DNA from: Burkholderia sp. Ac-20365
GTDB lineage: Bacteria; Pseudomonadota; Gammaproteobacteria; Burkholderiales; Burkholderiaceae
Assembly: GCF_017104715.1 (NCBI RefSeq)
Contig: NZ_JAAGPI010000049.1
Location: 1 to 59,987, forward strand
Length of the DNA stretch: 59,987 nucleotides
Direction of reading: 5' to 3'
This document shows positions 27,736 to 36,377 of the stretch, one piece after another. The position numbers and the translations under genes are program-made. Within the stretch, counting starts at the first letter, position 1. Each line of letters begins with the position of its first letter. The notes under the pieces are model-generated. The model searched no databases. It saw only the letters and a list, made by a program, of their open reading frames with translations, and was not told the DNA's origin.

Positions 27736-29114
27736 TGCAGATCCCAATCAGAATCCCCGGCGTCGGTCCGCGTCGGCTTGTCCGCCGTCGAGCGCGCATA
27801 CGCCGACGCCGCTGCGGCAGCCGCCGCCGCGCCGCCCGCCGGCATGCTTCCGCCGATCTCGCGAATCGACAGGCCGCTCAATTCGATGCCTGCATCGGCG
27901 AGACGCTGGCGGAAGGTGTCGCCCTGCGCCGCGAGCCGCGCTGCGCCGCCCGGACTCGCCTGCACACGCGCGACAAGCCGTGCGCCGGTCAGCGTGAGTT
28001 CGGCGTCGACGGTGCCGAGCGTCGGCAGCGACAGCGTGAGGCGCGTGCGCCACGGATATTCGTCGTCGGAGGAAGCGGCGCCGTTGCCGCTGCGCCGCCA
28101 TTCGTCGCCGTCCTGCTCGATCGTCCAGTCGAGACGCGCGCCGGGCCACGCTTCGCCCGTCCAGCGGAATTGCCCCGTCGCGAGCAGGTCCAGCTGCTGG
28201 CGCACGAGCGGAATGGTCGCGGGATGCAACGCGTCCGTCATCGACTGCTGCTGGCGCGCATTGGCGTCGTCCAGGCCGGCTGCATGCGCTGCCGCCGCGT
28301 TCGGCGCGGTGCGCGCGGATTCGCCGGGCGTATCGATGAGTTCGTGTGTCGCGAGATCGAAGGTCGTGAAGCGCGCCGACTGCGTATGCGGCCCTTCCGG
28401 TGTGCCGCGCGCAGCGGCGACCGCGGCCGCGAACGCGGCGGCGCCCGTGTTGCCCGACGGCCGGCCTTGCGCCCATGAGTTGGGATCGTCGGCGTCGTGG
28501 GGCAGATCGAGCGGCAATTGCGAGGCCGCATTCGATAGCCGGTTCTGCGCCTCGTCCGCGAGCGATTCGACGGGCCGTTGCCCCGACAGCCATTGCGCGA
28601 GATGCGATTCGTAGAACAGTCCGCTTTCGTCGACGGTGCGCCGGAGCGCCGCCGCGAGTTCGGCCACGGGCAACGGCGCGGCGACGATATTCGACGCGGC
28701 AGCCGAACCCTGCGCGGCATTCGCGCCGCTCGCGCCCTGCGCCTGCGAGCCCGCTGCGGCGTTGCCCGCACCCGCCGCCTGCGACACGCCCGCGCCCGTG
28801 TCGAACAGCGGCAAAGGCCCAATGTCGATGGCCGGCGCGGCAGCCCACACCGGAGTCTGGCCAACCAGCGCCGGCGTCGCCTCGCCGCCGGAACGCGTAA
28901 TTGCATCGAGCGTCAGCGCGACGACCGACAGCACCGTCTGCGCGGATGCCGGCAAAGCGGCAGGCGTCGCCGCAATGGGTGAAGCGGGTGGAGTCTTGAC
29001 GTTGAGGGACGCGTCCGTCTGCGACGCCGTCGCACCGGCGCGCGAGCCGACGGCGAGCAGGCTGTCGATGCGGCTAGCCAGCAGCGAAGCCACCGCCGTG
29101 TCGATTCCGTTCAT
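27732..29114 (-). CDS. FliK-like hook-length control protein (second copy)
   Basis: A 460-residue protein with a low-complexity Ala/Gly/Ser-rich first two thirds and a C-terminal Flg_hook-type domain (about 330-430), visible as RTRLTLSLPTLGTVDAELTLTGARLVARVQASP and FRQRLADAGIELSGLSIREIG. This is the FliK plan, but the main fliK lies at 36378 in the rod/export operon. It sits between fliT and fhlB in a leftward, sigma-28-type operon. It may be a late modulator of export specificity. The N-terminal sequence shows no similarity to the other FliK by eye. Confidence 0.8.
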   Translation of the reverse strand: MNGIDTAVASLLASRIDSLLAVGSRAGATASQTDASLNVKTPPASPIAATPAALPASAQTVLSVVALTLDAITRSGGEATPALVGQTPVWAAAPAIDIGPLPLFDTGAGVSQAAGAGNAAAGSQAQGASGANAAQGSAAASNIVAAPLPVAELAAALRRTVDESGLFYESHLAQWLSGQRPVESLADEAQNRLSNAASQLPLDLPHDADDPNSWAQGRPSGNTGAAAFAAAVAAARGTPEGPHTQSARFTTFDLATHELIDTPGESARTAPNAAAAHAAGLDDANARQQQSMTDALHPATIPLVRQQLDLLATGQFRWTGEAWPGARLDWTIEQDGDEWRRSGNGAASSDDEYPWRTRLTLSLPTLGTVDAELTLTGARLVARVQASPGGAARLAAQGDTFRQRLADAGIELSGLSIREIGGSMPAGGAAAAAAAASAYARSTADKPTRTDAGDSDWDLQ

Positions 29115-29181
29115 GCCCGCTTCCTCTCGCGCATTGACGCTGCGTGGCCGCTAGCGGCTCTATGGGACGTGATAAAGACGC

Positions 29182-29511
29182 TTAGCGCGCCTGGTAAAGT
29201 TCTTTCAGCACGATGGCCGGGCGGCTCGGCGCGAACAGCGCCTGCAGCTTGGCCATGCGCGGGTTCGCGAGATCGCGGACCGTCGCGTCGTTGGCGAGGA
29301 TCTGGCGAATCAGGTCGAATTTGCGCGAGCGCTCGTCATCGGACAGGCGCACGCCGTCTTCCGCGTGTTTCAACGCGTCGACGAGATGCCGGTACTCGTC
29401 CTGCAACAGGACGAGATCGTTCCAGAGCGCGTCGCGCGCTGCCATCACCATCCGGACTGAAATCGCTGCAATCGCGTCGTAGCGGGCGAAATATTCTGCG
29501 TTCGAACTCAT
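29182..29511 (-). CDS. fliT: Flagellar export chaperone FliT
   Basis: A 109-residue, mostly alpha-helical protein of the FliT type (AISVRMVMAARDALWNDLVLLQDEYRHLVDALK; then RLSDDERSRKFDLIRQILANDATVRDLANPRMAKL). FliT binds the filament cap FliD and, in enteric bacteria, also FlhDC. It follows fliS with an ATGA overlap and precedes the FliK-like gene by 67 bases. Small helical FliT proteins diverge fast, so the call rests on length, helix pattern and position after fliS. Confidence 0.85.
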   Translation of the reverse strand: MSSNAEYFARYDAIAAISVRMVMAARDALWNDLVLLQDEYRHLVDALKHAEDGVRLSDDERSRKFDLIRQILANDATVRDLANPRMAKLQALFAPSRPAIVLKELYQAR

Positions 29512-29942
29512 CTCATGCTTTCGGCGGACGACTGCATCGCCATCCGCGCAATCTCCGGTGCGATTCCGATCCAGGCTTCCTCGAGCGTGGCCAGCAACCC
29601 GTCGACTTCGACGAGCATCGCCTCGCTCTGTTTGAGGTTCGCCTCGAGCAGTCGCCGCGTCATATAGCCATAGAGCGCGTCGAGACGCTCCGCGATTTCA
29701 CCGCCGGCTTCGATGTTCAGCGCCTGCTGCAACCCGTCGCCGATGATCTGGATAGCCTTGCCGATCGCCTCGCCGCGCGCCGGAACGTCGCCCTGCTGCA
29801 AATGCATGCGGGCCTGCGCGACGGCTTTGCGCGCTCCCTGGTAGAGCATCACGATCAGGCGATGCGGACTTGCGCCCATCGCCCCTGTCTCCACGCCAAC
29901 GCGCGCGTAGGCACTGGCTCCAGAGTGTCCCGGGGAAAACAT
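29508..29942 (-). CDS. fliS: Flagellin export chaperone FliS
   Basis: A 144-residue protein. The ATG at 29942 follows AGGAGG; the open frame back to 30113 crosses the promoter and is rejected. The FliS core is clear: AYARVGVETGAMGASPHRLIVMLYQGARKAVAQAR followed by GEAIGKAIQIIGDGLQQALNIEAGGEIAERLDALYGYMTRRLLEANL. FliS keeps flagellin unfolded in the cytoplasm before export. First gene of a late operon fliS-fliT-fliK-like-fhlB driven by a sigma-28 promoter at 30049-30076. Confidence 0.95.
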   Translation of the reverse strand: MFSPGHSGASAYARVGVETGAMGASPHRLIVMLYQGARKAVAQARMHLQQGDVPARGEAIGKAIQIIGDGLQQALNIEAGGEIAERLDALYGYMTRRLLEANLKQSEAMLVEVDGLLATLEEAWIGIAPEIARMAMQSSAESMR

Positions 29943-30048
29943 CGGCGCTCCTCCTGTATTGCAGATGACGATCAGACTGACAGCGGACGGCCCGCCGGAG
30001 CGTCGCGCGACCCTGTCGCATGTGTTCCGGCCTGCCCTTGTAACAAGG

Positions 30049-30075
30049 TTATCGGTTCGTACGAATAAAGCTTTA
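30049..30075 (-). promoter_or_regulatory. Sigma-28 (FliA) promoter of the fliS operon
   Basis: Read leftward: TAAA (30075-30072), 15 bases, then ACCGATAA (30056-30049), against the FliA consensus TAAA-N15-GCCGATAA. Only the first base of the -10 differs. It lies about 107 bases before the fliS start. Confidence 0.85.
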
Positions 30076-30097
30076 GCCCGCTGGAAGGAAGCGTCAG

Positions 30098-30130
30098 AAA
30101 ACGCGCACGGCACCGCGCCGGGGTGCCGTG
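30098..30130 (-). terminator. Terminator after fliE
   Basis: Leftward, a 9-bp stem CACGGCACC/GGTGCCGTG with a seven-base loop is followed by CGCGTTTTCTG. It lies about 76 bases after the fliE stop and ahead of the fliS promoter, separating an early from a late transcript. Confidence 0.65.
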
Positions 30131-30206
30131 TTCACGCGCGGGGCTGCTACGAACCGCGAGCCGCCGCACCAGTGCGGTGCAGCGCAAAACCGCACGCCGC
30201 AGGTCG

Positions 30207-30542
30207 TCAGACGGCCATCTGCATGATGTCGTTGTAGGCCGACACGAGCTTGTTGCGCACCTGCAGACCGAACTGGAAGCCGACATTGGCCTTCTGCATG
30301 TCGACCATCACGTCGTTCAGCGACACGTTCGGCGCGCCGAGTTCGAACGCGTGCGCTTCGCCGATCGCGCTCGTCTGGTTGTTGCTGATCTTGTCGATCG
30401 AGGCCTTCAGGGCCGACGCGAAACCGCCTGCCGTTGCGGCACCGGATTCGTTCGCCACCGGGGCGCTGCCGCCCGTGGCCTGGGCTGCCATCTCCTGCAT
30501 CTGCTGCAAGGCCGACTGAAGCGGATTGATGGGTGCAGTCAT
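30207..30542 (-). CDS. fliE: Flagellar basal-body protein FliE
   Basis: A 111-residue protein with the FliE pattern FASALKASIDKISNNQTSAIGEAHAFELGAPNVSLNDVMVDMQKANVGFQFGLQVRNKLVSAYNDIMQM. FliE joins the MS ring to the proximal rod and is an early export substrate. It is transcribed alone, divergent from fliF across 233 bases, with a terminator after it. The Shine-Dalgarno GGAGAG precedes the ATG. Confidence 0.96.
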   Translation of the reverse strand: MTAPINPLQSALQQMQEMAAQATGGSAPVANESGAATAGGFASALKASIDKISNNQTSAIGEAHAFELGAPNVSLNDVMVDMQKANVGFQFGLQVRNKLVSAYNDIMQMAV

Positions 30543-30775
30543 GTTCTCTCCAGGGTGAGATGCAGGCGAGCGTGCGCGCCATGCACCAATTGGACAGGAA
30601 GCATATCAGCGGGCCTTTCGCGAAAGCCGTGAAAGTAAGGGGGAAACTCCCCGCTATTCGGCGCATCGGGTTGCGTGACCATGCGGATAATCCCTAGCGT
30701 GAAAGTCTCTGTCGGCAGCCTTGGTAAGGCGCCGTAAGCCGCAGAACGCAAAAGCATTCCGGAGAAACCCGACGC
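30543..30775. promoter_or_regulatory. Divergent fliE/fliF control region
   Basis: Holds a perfect 12-bp palindrome CTTTCGCGAAAG (30615-30626), a GGGG/CCCC hairpin (about 30639-30652) and two direct copies of CGTGAAAGT (about 30628 and 30699). The repeats are candidate activator or RNA polymerase sites for both early operons. No sigma-28 or clear sigma-54 motif is seen. Confidence 0.4.
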
Positions 30776-32557
30776 ATGGATTCGTCAGCCAACTCTTTGA
30801 TCAACCCCGACGCCCGCATGGGCCTCGCCGGCGCGCAGCCGGGCGCAGCGGGAGCAGCCGCAGGCGGCGCAGGCATGGACCTGGGCGGCACGGGCGGTTT
30901 CGCCACGCGCTTCCCGGGCATCCCGACCTCGCTGTCGCAGATGCGCGGCAACCCGCGCGCGCCGCTGATCTTCGCCGTCGCGGTGCTGGTCGCCGTGATC
31001 GCCGGGCTGATCCTGTGGTCGCGTGCGCCTGACTACAAGGTGCTCTACAGCAACGTCTCCGATCAGGACGGCGGCGCAATCGTTGCCGCGCTCCAGCAGG
31101 CGAACGTGCCGTACAAGTTCTCGGACGCGGGCGGCGCCATCCTGATCCCGGCCGACCAGGTGCACGAAATGCGTCTGCGTCTGGCATCGCAGGGTCTGCC
31201 CAAGAGCGGCTCGGTCGGCTTCGAACTGATGGACAACCAGAAGTTCGGCATCAGCCAGTTCGCCGAGCAGATCAACTATCAGCGCGCGCTCGAAGGCGAG
31301 TTGCAGCGCACGATCGAATCCATCTCGACCGTCAAGACGGCGCGCGTCCATCTGGCGATTCCGAAGCCCACCGTGTTCGTGCGCGACCGCGAAGCGCCGT
31401 CGGCGTCGGTGCTGGTCAATCTGTACCCGGGCCGCGTACTCGATGAAGGCCAGGTCGTAGCCATTACGCATATGGTGTCGTCGGCGGTGCCCGACATGCC
31501 GGTGCGCAACGTGACGATCATCGATCAGGACGGCAACCTGCTGACGCAAGCAGGCGCCAACGGCAGCGGCCTCGACGCGACGCAGCTCAAGTATGTGCAG
31601 CAGATCGAGCGCAACACGCAGCAGCGCATCGACGCGATCCTCGGACCGCTGTTCGGCTCGGGCAATGCGCATTCGTCGGTGAGCGCGGATATCGATTTCT
31701 CGAAGGGCGAACAGACGTCGGAAGATTACGGCCCTAACAGCAACCCGCAGCAAACCGCGATCCGCAGCCAGCAGACCAGCACGGCAACCGAAATGTCGCA
31801 GAGCGGCGCCTCGGGCGTGCCGGGCGCGCTGTCGAACCAGCCGCCGCAACCGGCGTCCGCGCCGATCACCGCCAGCGCGAACGGCGCGAGCGGCGTGTCG
31901 ACGACGCCCATCAGCGATCGCAAGGACGCAACCACCAACTACGAGCTGAACAAGACCGTGAGCCATACGGAAAAGGCGATTGGCGGCATCAAGCGTCTGT
32001 CGGTGGCGGTCGTGGTGAACTACATGCGCGTCGTCGATGCGAAGGGCCACGCGACGATGCAGCCCGTTCCCGCCGACAAGCTCGCGCAGGTCACGCAACT
32101 GGTGAAGGACGCGATGGGCTTCGACCAGTCCCGCGGCGACTCGGTCAACGTGGTGAACAGCGCGTTCACGCAGATCGTCGATCCGGATGCAGACCTGCCG
32201 TGGTGGCGCACCAAGGACATGATCGCGATGTACAAGCAGATCGCGACTTACGTGGGCATTGGCCTCGTCGCCCTGTTCCTGTACTTCGTGATGGTCAAGC
32301 CGGCGCTGCGCCGCGCGTTCCCGCCGCCGCCGGAGCCTGTCGCCGCGCTGCCGTCGCCCGACGAGCCGGTGCTGGATGGCCTGCCGCCGAGCGCAGCCGC
32401 GCTGGCCGCCGAAGAAGAAGTCGAAGGATCACTGGTCTCGCTGGAAAGCGACAAGGCCAAATATGAGCGGAACCTCGAATATGCGCGTCAGATCGCGCGT
32501 CAGGATCCGAAGATCGTTGCAACCGTCGTGAAGAGCTGGGTGTCCGATGAGCACTGA
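30776..32557 (+). CDS. fliF: Flagellar MS-ring protein FliF
   Basis: A 593-residue inner-membrane ring protein. Two membrane helices bracket the periplasmic part: LIFAVAVLVAVIAGLILW near residue 65 and YVGIGLVALFLYFVMVKPAL near residue 500. Ring-building motifs (VLYSNVSDQDGGAIVAALQ, GLPKSGSVGFELMDNQKFGISQFAEQINYQRALEGELQRTI) are standard. A Gly/Ala-rich N-terminal extension of about 45 residues is present. The C-terminal cytoplasmic tail that binds FliG is intact. First gene of fliFGHIJK; it overlaps fliG by 11 bases. Confidence 0.97.
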   Translation: MDSSANSLINPDARMGLAGAQPGAAGAAAGGAGMDLGGTGGFATRFPGIPTSLSQMRGNPRAPLIFAVAVLVAVIAGLILWSRAPDYKVLYSNVSDQDGGAIVAALQQANVPYKFSDAGGAILIPADQVHEMRLRLASQGLPKSGSVGFELMDNQKFGISQFAEQINYQRALEGELQRTIESISTVKTARVHLAIPKPTVFVRDREAPSASVLVNLYPGRVLDEGQVVAITHMVSSAVPDMPVRNVTIIDQDGNLLTQAGANGSGLDATQLKYVQQIERNTQQRIDAILGPLFGSGNAHSSVSADIDFSKGEQTSEDYGPNSNPQQTAIRSQQTSTATEMSQSGASGVPGALSNQPPQPASAPITASANGASGVSTTPISDRKDATTNYELNKTVSHTEKAIGGIKRLSVAVVVNYMRVVDAKGHATMQPVPADKLAQVTQLVKDAMGFDQSRGDSVNVVNSAFTQIVDPDADLPWWRTKDMIAMYKQIATYVGIGLVALFLYFVMVKPALRRAFPPPPEPVAALPSPDEPVLDGLPPSAAALAAEEEVEGSLVSLESDKAKYERNLEYARQIARQDPKIVATVVKSWVSDEH

Positions 32558-33542
32558 AGGCGTACTGAAGAGCGCGCTCCTGCTGATGTCGATCGGCGAG
32601 GAAGAAGCCGCGAGCGTATTCAAGTTTCTGGGTCCGCGCGAAGTCCAGAAGATCGGCGTCGCGATGGCGTCGCTGAAGAACATCACGCGTGAGCAGATCG
32701 ACGAAGTGCTGCACGAGTTCGTCTCCGAGGCGGACAAGCACACTGCCCTGTCGCTCGATTCGAACGATTACATCCGTTCGGTCCTGACCAAGGCGCTCGG
32801 CGACGACAAGGCGGGCGCGATCATCGACCGTATCCTGCAAGGCAGCGATACGAGCGGTATCGAAGGTCTGAAGTGGATGGATTCGGCCGCCGTTGCCGAA
32901 CTGATCAAGAACGAGCACCCGCAGATCATCGCGACGATTCTTGTGCACCTGGACCGCGATCAGGCGTCGGAAATCGTTGCCTGCTTCACGGAACGTCTGC
33001 GCAACGACGTGCTGCTGCGTATCGCGACGCTCGACGGTATCCAGCCGGCTGCGCTGCGCGAACTCGACGACGTGCTGACGGGCCTGCTCTCGGGCAGCGA
33101 CAACCTGAAGCGCAGCCCGATGGGCGGCATCCGGACGGCGGCGGAAATTCTCAACTTCCTGCCGGGCAATCACGAAGAGTCGGTCATCGACAACGTCCGC
33201 CAGTACGACGCGGAACTCGCGCAGAAGATCATCGACCAGATGTTCGTGTTCGACAACCTGCTCGACCTGGAAGACCGCGCGATCCAGCTGCTGCTGAAGG
33301 AAGTCGAGTCGGAAACGCTGATCATCTCGCTGAAGGGCGCGCAGCCCGCACTGCGCCAGAAATTCCTGTCGAACATGTCGCAGCGCGCAGCCGAGCTGCT
33401 CGCGGAAGACCTCGACGCACGCGGCCCGGTTCGCGTGTCGGAAGTGGAAACGCAACAGCGCAAGATCCTGCAGGTCGTGCGCAATCTCGCCGAGTCCGGA
33501 GCTATCGTGATCGGCGGCAAGGCAGAAGATGCATATGTCTGA
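32547..33542 (+). CDS. fliG: Flagellar motor switch protein FliG
   Basis: A 331-residue switch/rotor protein with the armadillo-like core (LLMSIGEEEAASVFKFLGPREVQKIG; EHPQIIATILVHLDRDQASEIV) and the charged C-terminal torque helix region (FVFDNLLDLEDRAIQLLLKEV). It binds FliF in the membrane, FliM at the C ring and MotA. It overlaps fliF at its start and fliH at its end, consistent with stoichiometric translation. Confidence 0.97.
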   Translation: MSTEGVLKSALLLMSIGEEEAASVFKFLGPREVQKIGVAMASLKNITREQIDEVLHEFVSEADKHTALSLDSNDYIRSVLTKALGDDKAGAIIDRILQGSDTSGIEGLKWMDSAAVAELIKNEHPQIIATILVHLDRDQASEIVACFTERLRNDVLLRIATLDGIQPAALRELDDVLTGLLSGSDNLKRSPMGGIRTAAEILNFLPGNHEESVIDNVRQYDAELAQKIIDQMFVFDNLLDLEDRAIQLLLKEVESETLIISLKGAQPALRQKFLSNMSQRAAELLAEDLDARGPVRVSEVETQQRKILQVVRNLAESGAIVIGGKAEDAYV

Positions 33543-34209
33543 GCACGACTCCACGCGCAAGGAGAGCCTCTCGGCCTACCAGCGCTGGGAGATGGCCTCG
33601 TTCGATCCGGTGCCGGAGCAGCCCGAGCCGGAAGTCGACGACGGTGCGTTCGAAGCCGAGTTGCAGCGCCTGCGCGATGCCGCGCACGCGCAAGGCGTCG
33701 CGTCCGGCCATGTGGCCGGCCAGGCGCTCGGCTATCAGGCGGGCTACGAGCAGGGCCGCGCGCAAGGTTTCGAGCAGGGCCAGGCGGAAGCACGTGCCGA
33801 AGCCTCGCAGATCGCGGCGCTCGCCGAAACCTTCAAGGCCGCGCTCGACAACGCGCAGCATGAATTGTCGGAAACGATCGTCGCGCTCGCGCTCGACATC
33901 GCGCAACAAGTGGTTCGCCAGCACGTGCAACACGACCCGACGGCGCTGATCGCCGCCGCGCGTGAAGTGATGGCGACAGAACCGGCGCTGGTCGGCGCGC
34001 CCGCTCTGATCGTGAGCCCCGCCGATCTGCCCATCGTCGAAGCGTATCTGCTGGAAGAACTGCAGACGCGCGGCTGGACCGTACGCACCGACCCCGCGAT
34101 CGAACGCGGCGGCTGCCGCGCGGTCTCGACGACGGGCGAGGTTGACGCCGGCATCGGCACGCGCTGGGAGCGCGTCGCCGCAGCGCTCGGCAAGGCGAGC
34201 ACATGGTAA
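33529..34209 (+). CDS. fliH: Flagellar export ATPase regulator FliH
   Basis: A 226-residue protein. The region AQGVASGHVAGQALGYQAGYEQGRAQGFEQGQAEARAEA carries the GxxxG repeats characteristic of FliH, followed by a coiled coil and a C-terminal globular part that binds FliI (ALDIAQQVVRQHVQHDPTALIAAAREVM). The start may be 33529 or the ATG two codons later. It overlaps both fliG and fliI. Confidence 0.94.
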   Translation: MHMSEHDSTRKESLSAYQRWEMASFDPVPEQPEPEVDDGAFEAELQRLRDAAHAQGVASGHVAGQALGYQAGYEQGRAQGFEQGQAEARAEASQIAALAETFKAALDNAQHELSETIVALALDIAQQVVRQHVQHDPTALIAAAREVMATEPALVGAPALIVSPADLPIVEAYLLEELQTRGWTVRTDPAIERGGCRAVSTTGEVDAGIGTRWERVAAALGKASTW

Positions 34210-35849
34210 AGCCGACCATCGAAGACATCCAGCACAGCGACCTCACGCCGCTCGAGCGTGAACTGGCGCTGGCGTCGTTCGGCGCTGAAGCACTCACCGT
34301 CGCGCAGATGGAAGAGTCGCTCGCGGCGCTGGAATCCGCGATTTCGGAAGCCCACTCGGGCGGCGTCGACGGACAGTCTTCCACGGAATCCAGCGCGGGC
34401 GCACCGCATCCCGCTGCCGCGCCTGCGAGCCGTGAATCGGCGGCTCAGCCGAAGCGCGAGCCCGATCCCGCACTCGCCTCCAATCCGCATCTGCAGGCGT
34501 GGCGCAATCGTTTGAACGGTCTGCGCGAGCGCAACCAGATCGCCCGCCCGCTGCGTGCCTGTGGACGCCTGACGCGCGCCGCCGGTCTGGTGCTCGAAGC
34601 CGTGGGCTTGCGCCTCGCGGTCGGCGCCGAAGTGATGATCGAACTGCCGCCCGGCAGCACGCGCGCAATGGCGGAAGCCGAAGTGGTCGGCTTTCACGGC
34701 GACAAACTCTTTCTGATGCCGACGACGGAAGTCGCCGGCCTGCTACCCGGCGCGCGCGTCTATCCGCTCGAAGTCGCGCCGATCGCCGATCCGATGGCGG
34801 GCGCGAAGCGTCTGCCCGTGGGCTGGGAACTGCTCGGCCGCGTGGTCGATGCATCGGGCCGGCCGCTCGACGGCTTCGGCCCGCTCAACGCGCGCAACGA
34901 CGCGCCGCTCACCGCGCCGACGATCAACCCGCTGCATCGCGAGCCGATTCACAAGGTGCTCGACGTCGGCGTGCGCGCGATCAACGCGCTGCTCACCGTC
35001 GGACGCGGCCAGCGCATGGGGCTGTTCGCGGGTTCGGGTGTCGGTAAATCGGTGCTGCTCGGCACGATGGCGCGCTACACCAGCGCGGAAGTGATCGTGA
35101 TCGGCCTGATCGGCGAACGCGGCCGCGAAGTGAAGGAATTCATCGAGCAGATTCTCGGCGAGGAAGGTCTCGCGCGCTCGGTCGTGGTGGCCGCGCCCGC
35201 GGACGTCTCGCCGCTGCTGCGCATGCAGGCCGCCGCGTACACAACGTCGCTGGCCGAATATTTCCGCGATCAGGGCAAGCACGTGCTGCTGCTGATGGAT
35301 TCGCTGACGCGTTACGCGATGGCGCAGCGCGAAATCGCGCTCGCGATCGGCGAGCCGCCCGCGACCAAGGGCTATCCGCCTTCCGTGTTCGCGAAGCTGC
35401 CTGCGCTCGTCGAGCGTACGGGCAACGGCCCCGAAGGCGGCGGCTCGATCACCGCGTTCTATACCGTGCTGACGGAAGGCGACGACCAGCAGGATCCCAT
35501 CGCCGACTCGGCCCGCGCGATTCTCGACGGCCATATCGTGCTGTCGCGCGCGCTCGCCGAAGCCGGTCACTATCCTGCCATCGACATCGAAGCGTCGATC
35601 AGCCGCGCGATGACGTCGCTCATCAGCGACGCGCATCTCGACCGCACGCGCCAGTTCAAGCAGATGCTGTCGCGCTACCAGCGCAACCGCGACCTGATCA
35701 ACGTCGGCGCGTATTCGGCGGGACGCGATGCCGTGCTCGACAAGGCGATCGCGCTGTATCCGCGGATGGAAGCGTTCCTGCAACAAGGTTTTCGCGAAAG
35801 CGCCGGGTTCGATATGAGCATCGCGCACCTCGACTCGCTGTTCGGCTAA
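34203..35849 (+). CDS. fliI: Flagellum-specific ATPase FliI, with long N-terminal extension
   Basis: A 548-residue F1-like ATPase that energises flagellar export. Walker A AGSGVGKS (about residues 277-284) and Walker B LLLMDSLTRYAMAQRE are intact, as is GYPPSVFAKLP. Enteric FliI is about 457 residues; here about 95 extra N-terminal residues, rich in Glu, Ala, Ser and Pro, precede the usual start (LQAWRNRLNGLRER). The frame overlaps fliH by seven bases and no better start is seen inside, so the extension looks real. Confidence 0.95.
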   Translation: MVKPTIEDIQHSDLTPLERELALASFGAEALTVAQMEESLAALESAISEAHSGGVDGQSSTESSAGAPHPAAAPASRESAAQPKREPDPALASNPHLQAWRNRLNGLRERNQIARPLRACGRLTRAAGLVLEAVGLRLAVGAEVMIELPPGSTRAMAEAEVVGFHGDKLFLMPTTEVAGLLPGARVYPLEVAPIADPMAGAKRLPVGWELLGRVVDASGRPLDGFGPLNARNDAPLTAPTINPLHREPIHKVLDVGVRAINALLTVGRGQRMGLFAGSGVGKSVLLGTMARYTSAEVIVIGLIGERGREVKEFIEQILGEEGLARSVVVAAPADVSPLLRMQAAAYTTSLAEYFRDQGKHVLLLMDSLTRYAMAQREIALAIGEPPATKGYPPSVFAKLPALVERTGNGPEGGGSITAFYTVLTEGDDQQDPIADSARAILDGHIVLSRALAEAGHYPAIDIEASISRAMTSLISDAHLDRTRQFKQMLSRYQRNRDLINVGAYSAGRDAVLDKAIALYPRMEAFLQQGFRESAGFDMSIAHLDSLFG

Positions 35850-35862
35850 GGAGAGAGACTCA

Positions 35863-36312
35863 ATGAGCAAGCACTTTCCGATCAAGACGCTGATTGGCCT
35901 CGCACAGGACGACGTGGACGCCGCCGCGCGCAAGCTCGGCCGCGTGCAGCGCGAGCGCAACGACGTCGAAGCGCAGCTGAACTCGCTCGTCGAATACCGC
36001 GACGAGTATCACCGCCGCTTCACGGAAACGGCCAAGGCGGGCATGCCCGCCGGCAACATGCGCAATTTCCAGGCATTCATCGACACGCTCGATGCCGCGA
36101 TCGAACAGCAGCGCCAGTTGCTGGCGACGGCAACCGCGCGCGTCGAAGCGGCCAAGCCGGAATGGCAGCGCAGCAAGCAGAAGCTCGGCTCTTACGAAGT
36201 ACTGGAAGCACGCGGCGTCGCCGCCGAAGCAAAAGTCGCGGCTCGCCGCGAGCAACGGGACGCCGACGAGTTCGGCGCACGAATTCTCCGGATGCGTGCC
36301 GAAGGCGCTTGA
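35863..36312 (+). CDS. fliJ: Flagellar export chaperone FliJ
   Basis: A 149-residue, all-helical coiled-coil protein (ARKLGRVQRERNDVEAQLNSLVEYRDEY; then ATARVEAAKPEWQRSKQKLGSYEVL). FliJ links the FliH/FliI ATPase to FlhA. GGAGAG precedes the ATG 13 bases after fliI. Confidence 0.92.
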   Translation: MSKHFPIKTLIGLAQDDVDAAARKLGRVQRERNDVEAQLNSLVEYRDEYHRRFTETAKAGMPAGNMRNFQAFIDTLDAAIEQQRQLLATATARVEAAKPEWQRSKQKLGSYEVLEARGVAAEAKVAARREQRDADEFGARILRMRAEGA

Positions 36313-36377
36313 AGACGCCTCACGCCGCGATGCAATGCGGCGCGCAACGGGACTGACACGACCACACGAGATCCAGC

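Noticed and set aside
30543..30775. Sigma-54 promoter between fliE and fliF
   Set aside because: A partial TGGCGC...GC match exists on the fliE side but the -24/-12 spacing is wrong.
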